This document shows positions 46,915 through 55,600 of a stretch of DNA of 64,000 nucleotides, in pieces; the stretch's first letter is position 1, and each line of letters begins with the position of its first letter. The stretch lies in the NCBI GenBank assembly GCA_040218445.1, contig JAVJRK010000010.1, positions 744,001 to 808,000 on the forward strand, written 5' to 3'. The DNA comes from UBA1479 sp040218445 (GTDB taxonomy: Bacteria; Pseudomonadota; Alphaproteobacteria; Rhodospirillales; Casp-alpha2). Under the pieces are notes generated by a model. It had not been told where the DNA came from and searched no databases. It saw nothing but the letters and a program-made list of their open reading frames with translations. The position numbers and the translations under genes were made by a program.

Positions 46915-48225
46915 ATGGCGACGGCGCCCGAAACCCAGAAATCGATGCCCAGTCAGGAGAATCTCCTGCTGGACTACGTGCGCCGTTTGGAAAAGCACCG
47001 CGACGAACGCCATGTCGTGCATGTCCATCTGTCCCAGTTGCGTCCGTTCAACCGCCGTGAACAGCATATTCGGGCGGCAACCTCCAGCTTCGATCCCCTG
47101 ATCAGTGAAATGTCGGGCCAGTTGTTTGCCCTGCGCAATGCGGATCTGATCTTCGTCTTCAAATCGGAAGCCAAGCCGCAGGTTGAAACCGTGGTCCAGA
47201 AAGTGCGCTTTCTGTTTTCCGACGACCCCCTGATCGCCGAGGCGGAAACCCACGAACGCCCCTTCGCGACCTGGTATGACGCCCGCGAGGAATATGACGA
47301 GGTTCTGCGCGTGGCGCGGGACCTTGCCGAAGAAGAAGAAGAACGCCAGACCAAGGTGCGCTCGCGCATGGATGCGCGGTCCCAGCTTCGCGCCAAGCAG
47401 CAGCAGGGCGAACCGCTCACGCCGGACGTGCTGGCCCGGGTCGAAGATGCGCTTGGCCGGGCCGATTTATCGAACTACGTGCGCCGGCAGTTCGTCTGCC
47501 GGGTCGATGAAAAACTGATTCCGGAACAGGAATTTTCCGAGCTGTTCATCTCCATCAGCGACCTGCGCGAAACCCTGATGCCGGGGGTCAACCTGACTTC
47601 CAACCGTTGGCTGTTCTATCACCTGACGGAAACGCTGGATAAGCGCATGCTGTCCATGCTGTCCAAAACCGACGCGATCACCATCTCGGGCGAGATTTCC
47701 ATCAACGCCAACGTCAAGACCCTGCTGTCCGACGATTTTCAGATATTCGACGACAACGTTTCGGCCTCGCGCCGGGGGGCCATGGTGATCGAATTGCAGA
47801 AGGAAGATATTTTCTCGGACCTGTCGGCCTTTCTGATCGCGCGCGAATACGTGCAGGAACGCGGCTATCGTGTGTTGCTGGACGGGCTGACCATGCAGAC
47901 CATGTCGCTGGTCGATCGGGAAAAACTGGGCTGTGACCATGCCAAGCTGATCTGGAACCCGGCGCTCGCCGATTCCGGCGAAGAGGTCAAGGACCGGTTG
48001 CGGGAAATGGCAGAATCCGGGGGGGGCGGCAAGATGATCATGTGCCGCTGCGATACCCGCGAATCCGTGGAATTCGGCCGCTCGGTCGGGATCGACCGGT
48101 TCCAGGGCCGGTACGTTGAAGGCTTGATCGCCGAAGACGGCCGGCGCCGCGATCTGCTGAAATTGAAGCACCGCATTCAGCGCGGCACCTCGCCCGACGA
48201 CGAAGAAGAGGAAATGGTGGAATAA
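46915..48225 (+). CDS. Degenerate EAL-like domain protein, second of a tandem pair
   Basis: A 436-residue paralogue of the preceding gene, sharing layout and blocks such as PGVNLTSNRWLFYHLTETLDKR, IFSDLSAFLIAREYVQERGYR and a late VGIDRFQGRYVEGL. The EAL-fold landmarks are again degenerate: VIELQ keeps one glutamate, DGLT replaces DDFG, KLIWNP replaces KID, and MCRCDTRES replaces the AEGVE glutamate. It differs by a Glu/Arg-rich coiled segment (about 135-165, EEEEERQTKVRSRMDA) and an acidic tail. It is likely a non-catalytic partner or sensor; no function is known to me. Confidence 0.68.
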   Translation: MATAPETQKSMPSQENLLLDYVRRLEKHRDERHVVHVHLSQLRPFNRREQHIRAATSSFDPLISEMSGQLFALRNADLIFVFKSEAKPQVETVVQKVRFLFSDDPLIAEAETHERPFATWYDAREEYDEVLRVARDLAEEEEERQTKVRSRMDARSQLRAKQQQGEPLTPDVLARVEDALGRADLSNYVRRQFVCRVDEKLIPEQEFSELFISISDLRETLMPGVNLTSNRWLFYHLTETLDKRMLSMLSKTDAITISGEISINANVKTLLSDDFQIFDDNVSASRRGAMVIELQKEDIFSDLSAFLIAREYVQERGYRVLLDGLTMQTMSLVDREKLGCDHAKLIWNPALADSGEEVKDRLREMAESGGGGKMIMCRCDTRESVEFGRSVGIDRFQGRYVEGLIAEDGRRRDLLKLKHRIQRGTSPDDEEEEMVE

Positions 48226-48232
48226 GCCGCAA

Positions 48233-48320
48233 AACCTGAACGGCCGCCCTGATTTTGCGGCGGCCGTGAAAGTTGTTTTGCGCGAACCAGATAACCTGAA
48301 CGGCCGCCCTGATTTTGCGG
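48233..48320 (+). repeat. 28-bp direct repeat, 60-bp period
   Basis: A 28-base sequence beginning AACCTGAACGGCCGCCCTG occurs identically at 48233-48260 and 48293-48320, exactly 60 bases apart. The first copy lies inside a hairpin: CGGCCGCC (48241-48248) pairs with GGCGGCCG (48259-48266). In the second copy the right arm is mutated. It looks like a tandem duplication of the 3' end and terminator region of the EAL-like operon. Confidence 0.85.
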
Positions 48321-48347
48321 TGGCTTAATCTTCAGGTAGCCGGCACG

Positions 48348-49367
48348 TTATTCTTCCGCATCCTTGCCGCTGACCCCCGCAGATTCGAACGTCGCCATGC
48401 CCTGATGGCAGGCCAGGGCCGCGCGCACCAGACCGACCGCCAGAACAGCACCCGAGGCTTCGCCCAAACGCATGTCCAACTGCAACAGCGGCGCCATGCC
48501 CATTTTCTCCAACAACCCTGCATGGCCGGGCTCTGCCGACATATGGGCGGCCCGGCAGTGATCCAAGGCATCGGCGCGTTGTTTCTGCAAACAGGCGGCG
48601 GCGGCACAGGCGACGAACCCGTCCAGCAGCACGGGTGTATTTTGGCGGCGGGCCGCGGTGACGGCACCGGCCATGGCGGCAAGCTCCCGCCCGCCCAGGG
48701 TGCGCAGCACGCTTAAGCCATCCGTGCACGCAGCCGCATTAATTGCCTGGGCCTGTTCGATCACGCGGGCCTTGACGGCGATACCGCCCGCTTCCAGGCC
48801 CGTGCCCGGCCCGGCCCAGTCTGTCCCCTTGCCGCCGAACAGGCTTAAGCAGACGGCGGCGGCGGCGGTCGTGTTGGCGATGCCCATCTCGCCGATGCAC
48901 AGCAGGTCCGCATCCGCCGCGACGGTTTCGGCGCCGATGCGGAACGTGGCCGCGAAATCTTCCTCCGTCATGGCGGGGCCTTGGGTGAAATCGGCCGTGG
49001 GCCGGTCCAGATCCAGCGGCACGACGGCCAGGTCCACGCCGAACGCGCGGCACAACTGATTTACGGCGGCTCCGCCCGCTTCGAAGTTGGCGACCATCTG
49101 GACCGTCACTTCGGGCGGAAAGGCGGAAACGCCCTGCGCCGCCACGCCGTGATTGCCCGCGAATACCAGGGCTTGAACTGCCTCGGCCCGGGGCATTGGG
49201 CGTCCCTGCCACCCGGCCAGCCATTCGGTCAATTCTTCCAACCGGCCGAGGGAGCCCGCCGGTTTGGTCAATTGGGCCTCGCGCGCACGCACCGCCGCCT
49301 GGGCGTCGGTATCGGGGCCGGGCAGGTCATTCAGCATGTCGTGGGCGGACAGTTGGGAGAGGGCCAT
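48348..49367 (-). CDS. cobT: Nicotinate-nucleotide--dimethylbenzimidazole phosphoribosyltransferase
   Basis: Activates 5,6-dimethylbenzimidazole as alpha-ribazole phosphate for the lower loop of cobalamin. The 339-residue protein shows LTKPAGSLGRLEELTEWLAG, VFAGNHGVAAQGVSAFPPEVT, the GEMGIANTTAAAA loop, LGGRELAAMAGA and the late GMAPLLQLDMRLGEASGA carrying the catalytic glutamate region. I start at ATG 49367, with weak GAAGA upstream; ATG 49385 adds six residues. It faces away from the other cob genes. Confidence 0.95.
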   Translation of the reverse strand: MALSQLSAHDMLNDLPGPDTDAQAAVRAREAQLTKPAGSLGRLEELTEWLAGWQGRPMPRAEAVQALVFAGNHGVAAQGVSAFPPEVTVQMVANFEAGGAAVNQLCRAFGVDLAVVPLDLDRPTADFTQGPAMTEEDFAATFRIGAETVAADADLLCIGEMGIANTTAAAAVCLSLFGGKGTDWAGPGTGLEAGGIAVKARVIEQAQAINAAACTDGLSVLRTLGGRELAAMAGAVTAARRQNTPVLLDGFVACAAAACLQKQRADALDHCRAAHMSAEPGHAGLLEKMGMAPLLQLDMRLGEASGAVLAVGLVRAALACHQGMATFESAGVSGKDAEE

Positions 49368-49523
49368 GGTCGTGTCTTCGGGCATCAGGATATCCGGATT
49401 ATCGTCGTCGTCGGGGTGAGTTTGGGGCAGGGACTTGTGTCCTTGCGCGGCGTCGGTCACATATAACGCAATCGACAGTCGATGGCGCGGGATTTCCCGG
49501 CCGTTCTTGCAAGGAGCGCTTCG

Positions 49524-50336
49524 TTGGCGGCGGAACATCCGGAACCCGAGACCGAACCCCAAGCATCGGCCCTTTGGCGGCCCTGGTCGGATGTGGGGGT
49601 TGCGCTTGCTTTTCTGACGCGCCTGCCCGTTCCGGCTGGCTTCGGCCAAGGGATGGGCGATTTGGCCCGCGCGGGATGGGCGTTTCCCCTGGTGGGGGGG
49701 CTTGTCGGCGGCGTGGGGGCAGCGGTCATCATGATGACGGCCGGATCGGGTCTGCACCCTTTGGCGGCCGCGTTTTTGGCCCTGGGCGCCATGACCATCC
49801 TGACCGGTGCATTGCACGAAGACGGCCTGGCCGATTTCGCCGATGGCCTGGGAGTTTCGGACCGCGACCGCCGGTTGGACGTCATGCGCGATTCCCGCAT
49901 CGGCGCCTTCGGCGTGTTGGCCCTTGTATTCGCCACGGGTCTGAAGGTCACGGCGTTGGCGTCCCTGGCCGGGCCGGGTATGGCGGCCCTGGTCCTGATC
50001 GCGGCGGCGGGTCTGTCCCGCGCGGTCATGGTGCCGACGATGTTCGCCCTGTCGCCGGCGCGCGCGGACGGCTTGGCCCAGGGGGCGGGCCGCCCGCCTC
50101 TATGGGTGGCGGGTCTGGCAATTGCCTTGGGTCTTGTGACACTGATGCCGTTATGGCCGCTGGTCGGCGGCGATGTGATCACGATTGCGGCGGCGGGCCT
50201 GGCGGCGGGGTTGTTCGCCTGCTGGGCCATGAATGCGGCGGTCGGCGGACATACGGGCGACACCCTGGGCGCCCAACAACAATTGGTGGAAATCGCGGTG
50301 TATGTCGCCGCGGCCACGGCGGAGATCAGCCTTTGA
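49524..50336 (+). CDS. cobS: Adenosylcobinamide-GDP ribazoletransferase
   Basis: Membrane enzyme joining adenosylcobinamide-GDP and alpha-ribazole. The protein has ALAFLTRLPVP, the signature LTGALHEDGLADFADGLG with DRDRRLDVMRDSRIGAFG, and several hydrophobic helices. The usual start would be ATG 49482 (284 residues), but AAGGAG at 49511-49516 lies seven bases before an in-frame TTG at 49524, while nothing resembling a ribosome site precedes 49482. I therefore prefer the TTG (270 residues). The stop overlaps the next start as TTGA. Confidence 0.92.
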   Translation: MAAEHPEPETEPQASALWRPWSDVGVALAFLTRLPVPAGFGQGMGDLARAGWAFPLVGGLVGGVGAAVIMMTAGSGLHPLAAAFLALGAMTILTGALHEDGLADFADGLGVSDRDRRLDVMRDSRIGAFGVLALVFATGLKVTALASLAGPGMAALVLIAAAGLSRAVMVPTMFALSPARADGLAQGAGRPPLWVAGLAIALGLVTLMPLWPLVGGDVITIAAAGLAAGLFACWAMNAAVGGHTGDTLGAQQQLVEIAVYVAAATAEISL

Positions 50337-51007
50337 CGACAAAACCAACAAACGATGTGACCCGCTGGTGGTGGGTGCGCCACGCGCCCGTGCCCTCGGT
50401 GGTCGGCACCATATACGGCGGCAACGACGTGCCCTGCGATGTATCGGACCGGGAGAGCTTCCGCGCCCTGGCCGGGGCCTTGCCCGCCGATGCCCTATGG
50501 CTGACCAGCCATCTGTCGCGCACCCATAAGACGGCCCAGGCGATCCGCGAGGAAGGATTGGAATTTCCCGCGCCTGTTATCGAGGAACACCTGGGCGAAC
50601 AGTCATTCGGCGACTGGCAGGGGTCGACCTGGGATGAAATGGAAGCCCGCGATCCGGATGCTTTCGCCAAATTCTGGGAAACGCCGGCCCGGTCCCGCCC
50701 GCCGGGCGGCGAAAGCTTCGCCGATCTGATGGCCCGTGTTTCGGGCGTGATCGACCGGTATACGGTAAGCCATGCAGGCCAGGACATCGTCGCCGTGACC
50801 CATGGCGGCACGATCCGCGCGGCCATGGCCCATTCCCTGGGATTGGCGCCGGAAGGCGGCATGTCCTTCACGGTATCGACGCTGTCGGTCACCTGTCTGG
50901 AACATGTCGCGGGTGGGTTGCTGCGGGGGCGCGGCGGGGCCTGGCGTATCGTGCGGGTCAACACGCCGCCCCATGCGCTCGGCGTCACCGTTAAGGGCGG
51001 GCATTAA
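50333..51007 (+). CDS. Histidine phosphatase, alpha-ribazole phosphatase-like
   Basis: Probably removes phosphate from alpha-ribazole-5-phosphate in cobalamin assembly. The 224-residue protein has the catalytic histidine in RWWWVRHAPVPSVVG (RHA rather than the usual RHG), SHLSRTHKTAQAI, the E of EEHLGEQSFGDWQG and the second histidine in VAVTHGGTIRAAM. The TTG start overlaps the cobS TGA as TTGA (50333-50336), with GGAG eight bases upstream, so it is coupled to cobS. CobC is the best guess; other histidine phosphatases are possible. Confidence 0.82.
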   Translation: MTTKPTNDVTRWWWVRHAPVPSVVGTIYGGNDVPCDVSDRESFRALAGALPADALWLTSHLSRTHKTAQAIREEGLEFPAPVIEEHLGEQSFGDWQGSTWDEMEARDPDAFAKFWETPARSRPPGGESFADLMARVSGVIDRYTVSHAGQDIVAVTHGGTIRAAMAHSLGLAPEGGMSFTVSTLSVTCLEHVAGGLLRGRGGAWRIVRVNTPPHALGVTVKGGH

Positions 51008-51008
51008 C

Positions 51009-51542
51009 ATGGACGGCGGCCTGACACCTGTTACCTTGATCTTGGGCGGGCAGCGGTCCGGCAAAAGCCGGTTGGCGGAAACCCTGATCGAGGACGCGGC
51101 CGGCGGCGGGCTGTATCTCGCCACGGCCCAGGCACGGGACGGCGAAATGACCGACCGCATTGCCGCTCACCGGGCGCGGCGTGGCCCCGATTGGGACACC
51201 ATCGAGGAGCCTCTGGATATTCTGGAACAGATCAGGGAGCACGCTGCCGCGGATCGGCCCGTGCTGGTTGATTGCGTGACCCTTTGGCTGTCGAACCTGA
51301 TGGAAGCGGGCCGTGATGTGGACCAGGAGGCCGAATCCCTGGCCCGCGGGCTCGACGGGCTTGCCGGGCCGGTGGTGTTCGTTTCCAACGAGGTCGGGCT
51401 CGGCGTCATTCCGGCCAACGCCTTGGCGCGGGAATTCGCCGATGCGGCGGGCCGGGTCAATCAACGGCTGGCTCAGCGGGCCGACCGTGTGCTATTCACG
51501 GCGGCCGGGCTGCCCCTGGTGCTCAAGGGTCGCCCCCTTTGA
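51009..51542 (+). CDS. cobU: Bifunctional adenosylcobinamide kinase/adenosylcobinamide-phosphate guanylyltransferase
   Basis: Phosphorylates adenosylcobinamide and transfers GMP to it. The 177-residue protein shows the Walker A loop LILGGQRSGKSRLAE, ATAQARDGEMTDRIAAHRARRG, DCVTLWLSNLM and VSNEVGLGVIPANALAR. The alphaproteobacterial name is CobP. It starts one base after the phosphatase stop (TAACATG). Confidence 0.95.
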   Translation: MDGGLTPVTLILGGQRSGKSRLAETLIEDAAGGGLYLATAQARDGEMTDRIAAHRARRGPDWDTIEEPLDILEQIREHAAADRPVLVDCVTLWLSNLMEAGRDVDQEAESLARGLDGLAGPVVFVSNEVGLGVIPANALAREFADAAGRVNQRLAQRADRVLFTAAGLPLVLKGRPL

Positions 51543-51573
51543 CGTTAATGCTGAACAGGATACCCCTCACACA

Positions 51574-52596
51574 ATGAAAATTCCCGCCACCGTGATCACC
51601 GGCTTTCTCGGCGCCGGCAAGACGACCCTGATCCGCCACCTTATGGAAAACGCGGGCGGGCGGCGCATTGCCCTGGTGATCAACGAGTTCGGGGACCTGG
51701 GGGTGGACCGCGAAGTCATCAACGGCTGCGCCATCGAAGGCTGCGCCGAAGACGACGTGGTCGAGCTGGCCAACGGCTGTATCGGCTGCACGGTGGCGGA
51801 CGATTTCCTGCCGACCATGGAAATGCTGCTGGACCGGCCCGAGCCGCCGGACCACATCGTGATCGAGACCTCGGGCCTGGCTTTGCCCAAGCCACTGGTC
51901 AAGGCGTTCACCTGGCCGGAAATCCGCGCCCGCGTCACCGTCGACGGCGTGATCGCCGTGGTCGATGCCCCGGCCGTGGCGGCGGGCCGGTTCGCCCATG
52001 ACCCCGCCGCCGTCGATAAACAGCGCGAAGCGGACGACAACCTGGACCACCATTCCCCCCTGGAAGAAGTGTTCGAAGACCAGCTTCTGTCCGCCGACAT
52101 GGTGCTGTTGAACAAGTCGGACCTGACCGACGCCGCGGGCCTTGCCGCCGCGCGGGGAATTGTCGAGGCCGAACTGCCGCGTCAGGTCAAGATCGTCGAA
52201 ACCCGCCACGGTCGGTTGGACACGGATATCCTGCTGGGCCTCAAGGCCGGGGCCGAGGACGATTTGGATGCACGGCCGTCCCACCACGAAGATCATGACG
52301 ACCATGATCACGACGATTTCGAAAGCTTCGAAGTGCAGCTTTCCGGCGATGCCGACCCGGAGGCCTTGAAATCGCGGATCGAAGCCGCCGCCCGCGACCA
52401 TAATATCCTGCGGGTGAAGGGCTTCGTCCATGTGGCGGGCAAACCGCGCCGCCATGTGATCCAGGGCGTGGGCGGGCGGATCGACGGCTATTACGACCGG
52501 CCCTGGATGGACGGCGAAGCACGGGAAAGCCGCTTGGTCGTGATCGGCCAGCGGGGCCTGGACCAGGCCGCCATCGCGCGCGCGCTGCAGGGATAA
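51574..52596 (+). CDS. cobW: CobW family GTPase (cobalamin synthesis protein)
   Basis: G3E-family P-loop GTPase thought to deliver cobalt in aerobic cobalamin synthesis. The 340-residue protein has VITGFLGAGKTTLIRHL, INEFGDLGVDREVI, the cysteine motif ELANGCIGCTVADDF, IETSGLALPKPLVKAF and LNKSDLTDA. A histidine/aspartate-rich loop (HHEDHDDHDHDDF) follows, then the CobW C-terminal domain. The family cysteine motif is usually CxCC; here it reads C-I-G-C. It is directly upstream of cobN, the cobalt-chelatase subunit gene. Confidence 0.92.
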   Translation: MKIPATVITGFLGAGKTTLIRHLMENAGGRRIALVINEFGDLGVDREVINGCAIEGCAEDDVVELANGCIGCTVADDFLPTMEMLLDRPEPPDHIVIETSGLALPKPLVKAFTWPEIRARVTVDGVIAVVDAPAVAAGRFAHDPAAVDKQREADDNLDHHSPLEEVFEDQLLSADMVLLNKSDLTDAAGLAAARGIVEAELPRQVKIVETRHGRLDTDILLGLKAGAEDDLDARPSHHEDHDDHDHDDFESFEVQLSGDADPEALKSRIEAAARDHNILRVKGFVHVAGKPRRHVIQGVGGRIDGYYDRPWMDGEARESRLVVIGQRGLDQAAIARALQG

Positions 52597-52667
52597 CTTG
52601 CCGCGCGGGCATCTCCCGCAAAACACCTATATAAAAGACCGCAGCATTCGAAACAGCGGAGCCCATC

Positions 52668-55600
52668 GTGCATCTTCTTGCCGCCCAGCCAGGTATCGTC
52701 GACGACGGAACGGAAGCCATTGATCTGGGGCAGACGCCGGGCGACGTGATCGTGCTGTCCGCCGCCGATACGGAACTGGCCGCCCTGGCCCAGGCCCAGG
52801 CGCGGGCGTTGGACGGCGACGCGGCGGCGCCCTCGCTGCGCCTTGCCAATGTGATGCACCTTTCTCACAACATGAGCGTCGACCTGTATGTCGACGCCGT
52901 GATCCGCCGGGCGCGGCTGGTGGTCGTGCGCCTGTTGGGCGGGCGGGCCTATTGGCCATATGGGGTCGAACAACTGGCCGAGGCGGCCCAGGCCGCCGGC
53001 ACGCCCATCGCCTTTCTGCCGGGCGACGATACGCCCGATGCGGAACTGGCCGACTGGTCGACCCTGCCGCAGGGTGCGCAGCACCGCCTGTGGCAATACC
53101 TGGTGCAGGGCGGGCCTGAAAACGCGGACAGGTTCCTGGCCTATTGCCGGACATTGCTGGATGGCGGCGATGATTGGTTGGAGCCGGACCCCCTGCTGTC
53201 GGCCGGGGTTTATTGGCCCGGCGATCCGGCCCCCGGCCTGGATGCCTTGCGTGCCCATTGGGTGGAAGGGGCCCCGGTGGCGGCCCTGGTGTTCTACCGG
53301 GCCCTGGTGCAATCGGGCAATCTGGATGCGGTCGACGCGATGATCCAGGCCCTGGGCAAGGCCGGGCTCAACGCGCTGCCGGTCTACGTGAAAAGCCTGA
53401 AGGACCCGGTGTCGGCGGCAACGCTGGACGGCCTGATGGCCGAGGCGCCGCCGGCGGTGGTCGTCAACTGCACGGGCTTCGCCGTGGCCGCGCCGGGAAC
53501 GGATAAATTGGGCGGGGAACGGACGGCCAGTCCGCTGGATGCGCCGGGGGCCCCTGTGCTGCAGGCGGTGTTTTCCGGCGGCAACCTGGAAGGCTGGCAG
53601 GACGGAACCTTCGGCCTGGGTCCCCGCGACATCGCCATGAACGTGGCCTTGCCGGAAGTGGACGGGCGGGTCTTCACCCGCGCCGTATCGTTCAAGGGCC
53701 GGGCCCGGCGCGACGACGCGACGCAGACGGATATCGTGCGCTACGAGCCCGTGGCCGACCGCGTGGAGTTCGTTTCCCGGCTTGCCGCCGCCTGGGCCAT
53801 GCTGCGCAGCAAACCCGCAAAAGATCGCAGAATTGCGCTGATTTTGGCCAATTATCCCAACCGGGACGGGCGCATTGGCAACGGTGTCGGGCTGGATACG
53901 CCCGCCGGAACCGTCAAAATTCTTGACGAAATGCAGGGGGCGGGATACGCGGTCGCCGACGTTCCCCGGGACGGCGACGCATTGGTCCGCCGCCTGCTGG
54001 CCGGGCCGACCAACGATGTGCGGGCCCTGTCGCAGCGGACCTGGGACGAAACCCTGCCCTTCAACGAGTACCAAATTTTCTTCGCAAGCCTGCCCCGCGC
54101 CGTGCAGACCGCGGTGACGGAACGCTGGGGTCCGGCGGAAACCGATCCTTTCTTCCGCCCGGGCGAGATCGATTGCGGCCATTTCGCCATCGCGGCCTTT
54201 CGCTGCGGCAAGGTCGCGGTCTGCCTGCAGCCGGCGCGCGGCTACAACATCGATCCCAAGTCCAGTTACCACGATCCGGACCTGGTGCCGCCGCATAGCT
54301 ATTTGGCCTTTCATGCCTGGCTGCGCGAAAGCTTCCGCGCCGACGCCGCCGTGCACATGGGCAAGCACGGCAATCTGGAATGGCTGCCGGGCAAATCCCT
54401 GGCGCTGTCCCAGGACTGCTTCCCCGAAGCCGCACTCGGCCCCTTGCCCAATATCTATCCCTTCATCGTCAACGACCCGGGCGAAGGCACCCAGGCCAAG
54501 CGGCGGGCCGCCGCCGTGATCGTCGATCATCTGACCCCGCCGCTGACCCGCGCGGAAAGCTATGGCCCCCTGAAGGACCTGGAAGCCCTGGTCGATGAAT
54601 ACTACGAAGCGGCCGGTGTCGACCGCCGCCGCCTGAAAGTTCTGGAAACGGAAATCCTGTCGCTCTGCCGGGCCACGGGCATCGATGCGGACTGCGGCAT
54701 GGCGGCGGACGAAGGCTCGGACGACGCGCTGGCCAAGCTCGACAATTATCTGTGTGAGCTCAAGGAAATGCAGATCCGGGACGGCCTGCATGTTCTGGGC
54801 ATCGCACCCGAAGGCCGCCTGCTGACGGACCTGCTGGTTGCCCTGGCCCGCGTACCCCGAGGCGGTGGGGCCGAAGACGCATCGTTGCTGCGCAGCCTTG
54901 CCGGGGATCTGGGGCTGGGGGGCAGCTTCGATCCCTTGGATTGCGACATGGCGGCTCCCTGGTCGGGACCCAGGCCGGGTGCGCTGAACGGCATCGATGC
55001 CCCCTGGCGCACGGCGGGCGATACGGTCGAACGGCTGGAAATTCTGGCGGCCCAATTGGTCGCGGGTGAGCGTGCGGCCGATCCCGGCTGGCAGGCCACG
55101 GCGCCCGTGTTGGACTTTATTCAAACCCGTCTGCGCCCGGCGGTCACGGCATCGGGCCGGGCCGAGGTCGCGGGCGTGCTGGCGGGCCTGGACGGGCGGT
55201 TCGTTCCGCCGGGGCCCTCGGGCGCGCCGACGCGGGGCCGGCCCGACGTGCTGCCCACGGGGCGCAACTTCTATTCCGTCGATACCCGCACGGTGCCGAC
55301 ACCCGCGGCCTGGCAGCTGGGCTGGAAGGCGGCATCGCTGCTGGCTGAACGCCATGCCCAGGATCACGGCGATTGGCCCAAATCCATCGCCGTTTCGGCC
55401 TGGGGGACGTCCAACATGCGCACGGGCGGCGACGACATCGCCCAGGCCCTGGCGCTGCTGGGGGTCAAACCGCAATGGGACGGCCCGTCCCGCCGGGTAA
55501 CCGGGTTCGAGGTTCTGCCCGTGTCCGTCCTGGGCCGACCGCGGGTCGATGTGACCCTGCGCATTTCCGGCTTTTTCCGCGATGCCTTTCCGGGGCTGAT

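Noticed and set aside
48233..48320. CRISPR array from the repeated 28-mers
   Set aside because: Only two copies with a near-identical spacing unit and hairpin content; no cas gene nearby. A tandem duplication explains it.
49368..49523. Cobalamin riboswitch between cobT and cobS
   Set aside because: Too short and lacking the conserved B12-box core; also not found before cobN (52597-52667).
49196..51007. A 603-codon fused frame upstream of the phosphatase
   Set aside because: The frame is open by chance above TTG 50333; cobS occupies the region in another frame and the phosphatase motifs start after 50333.
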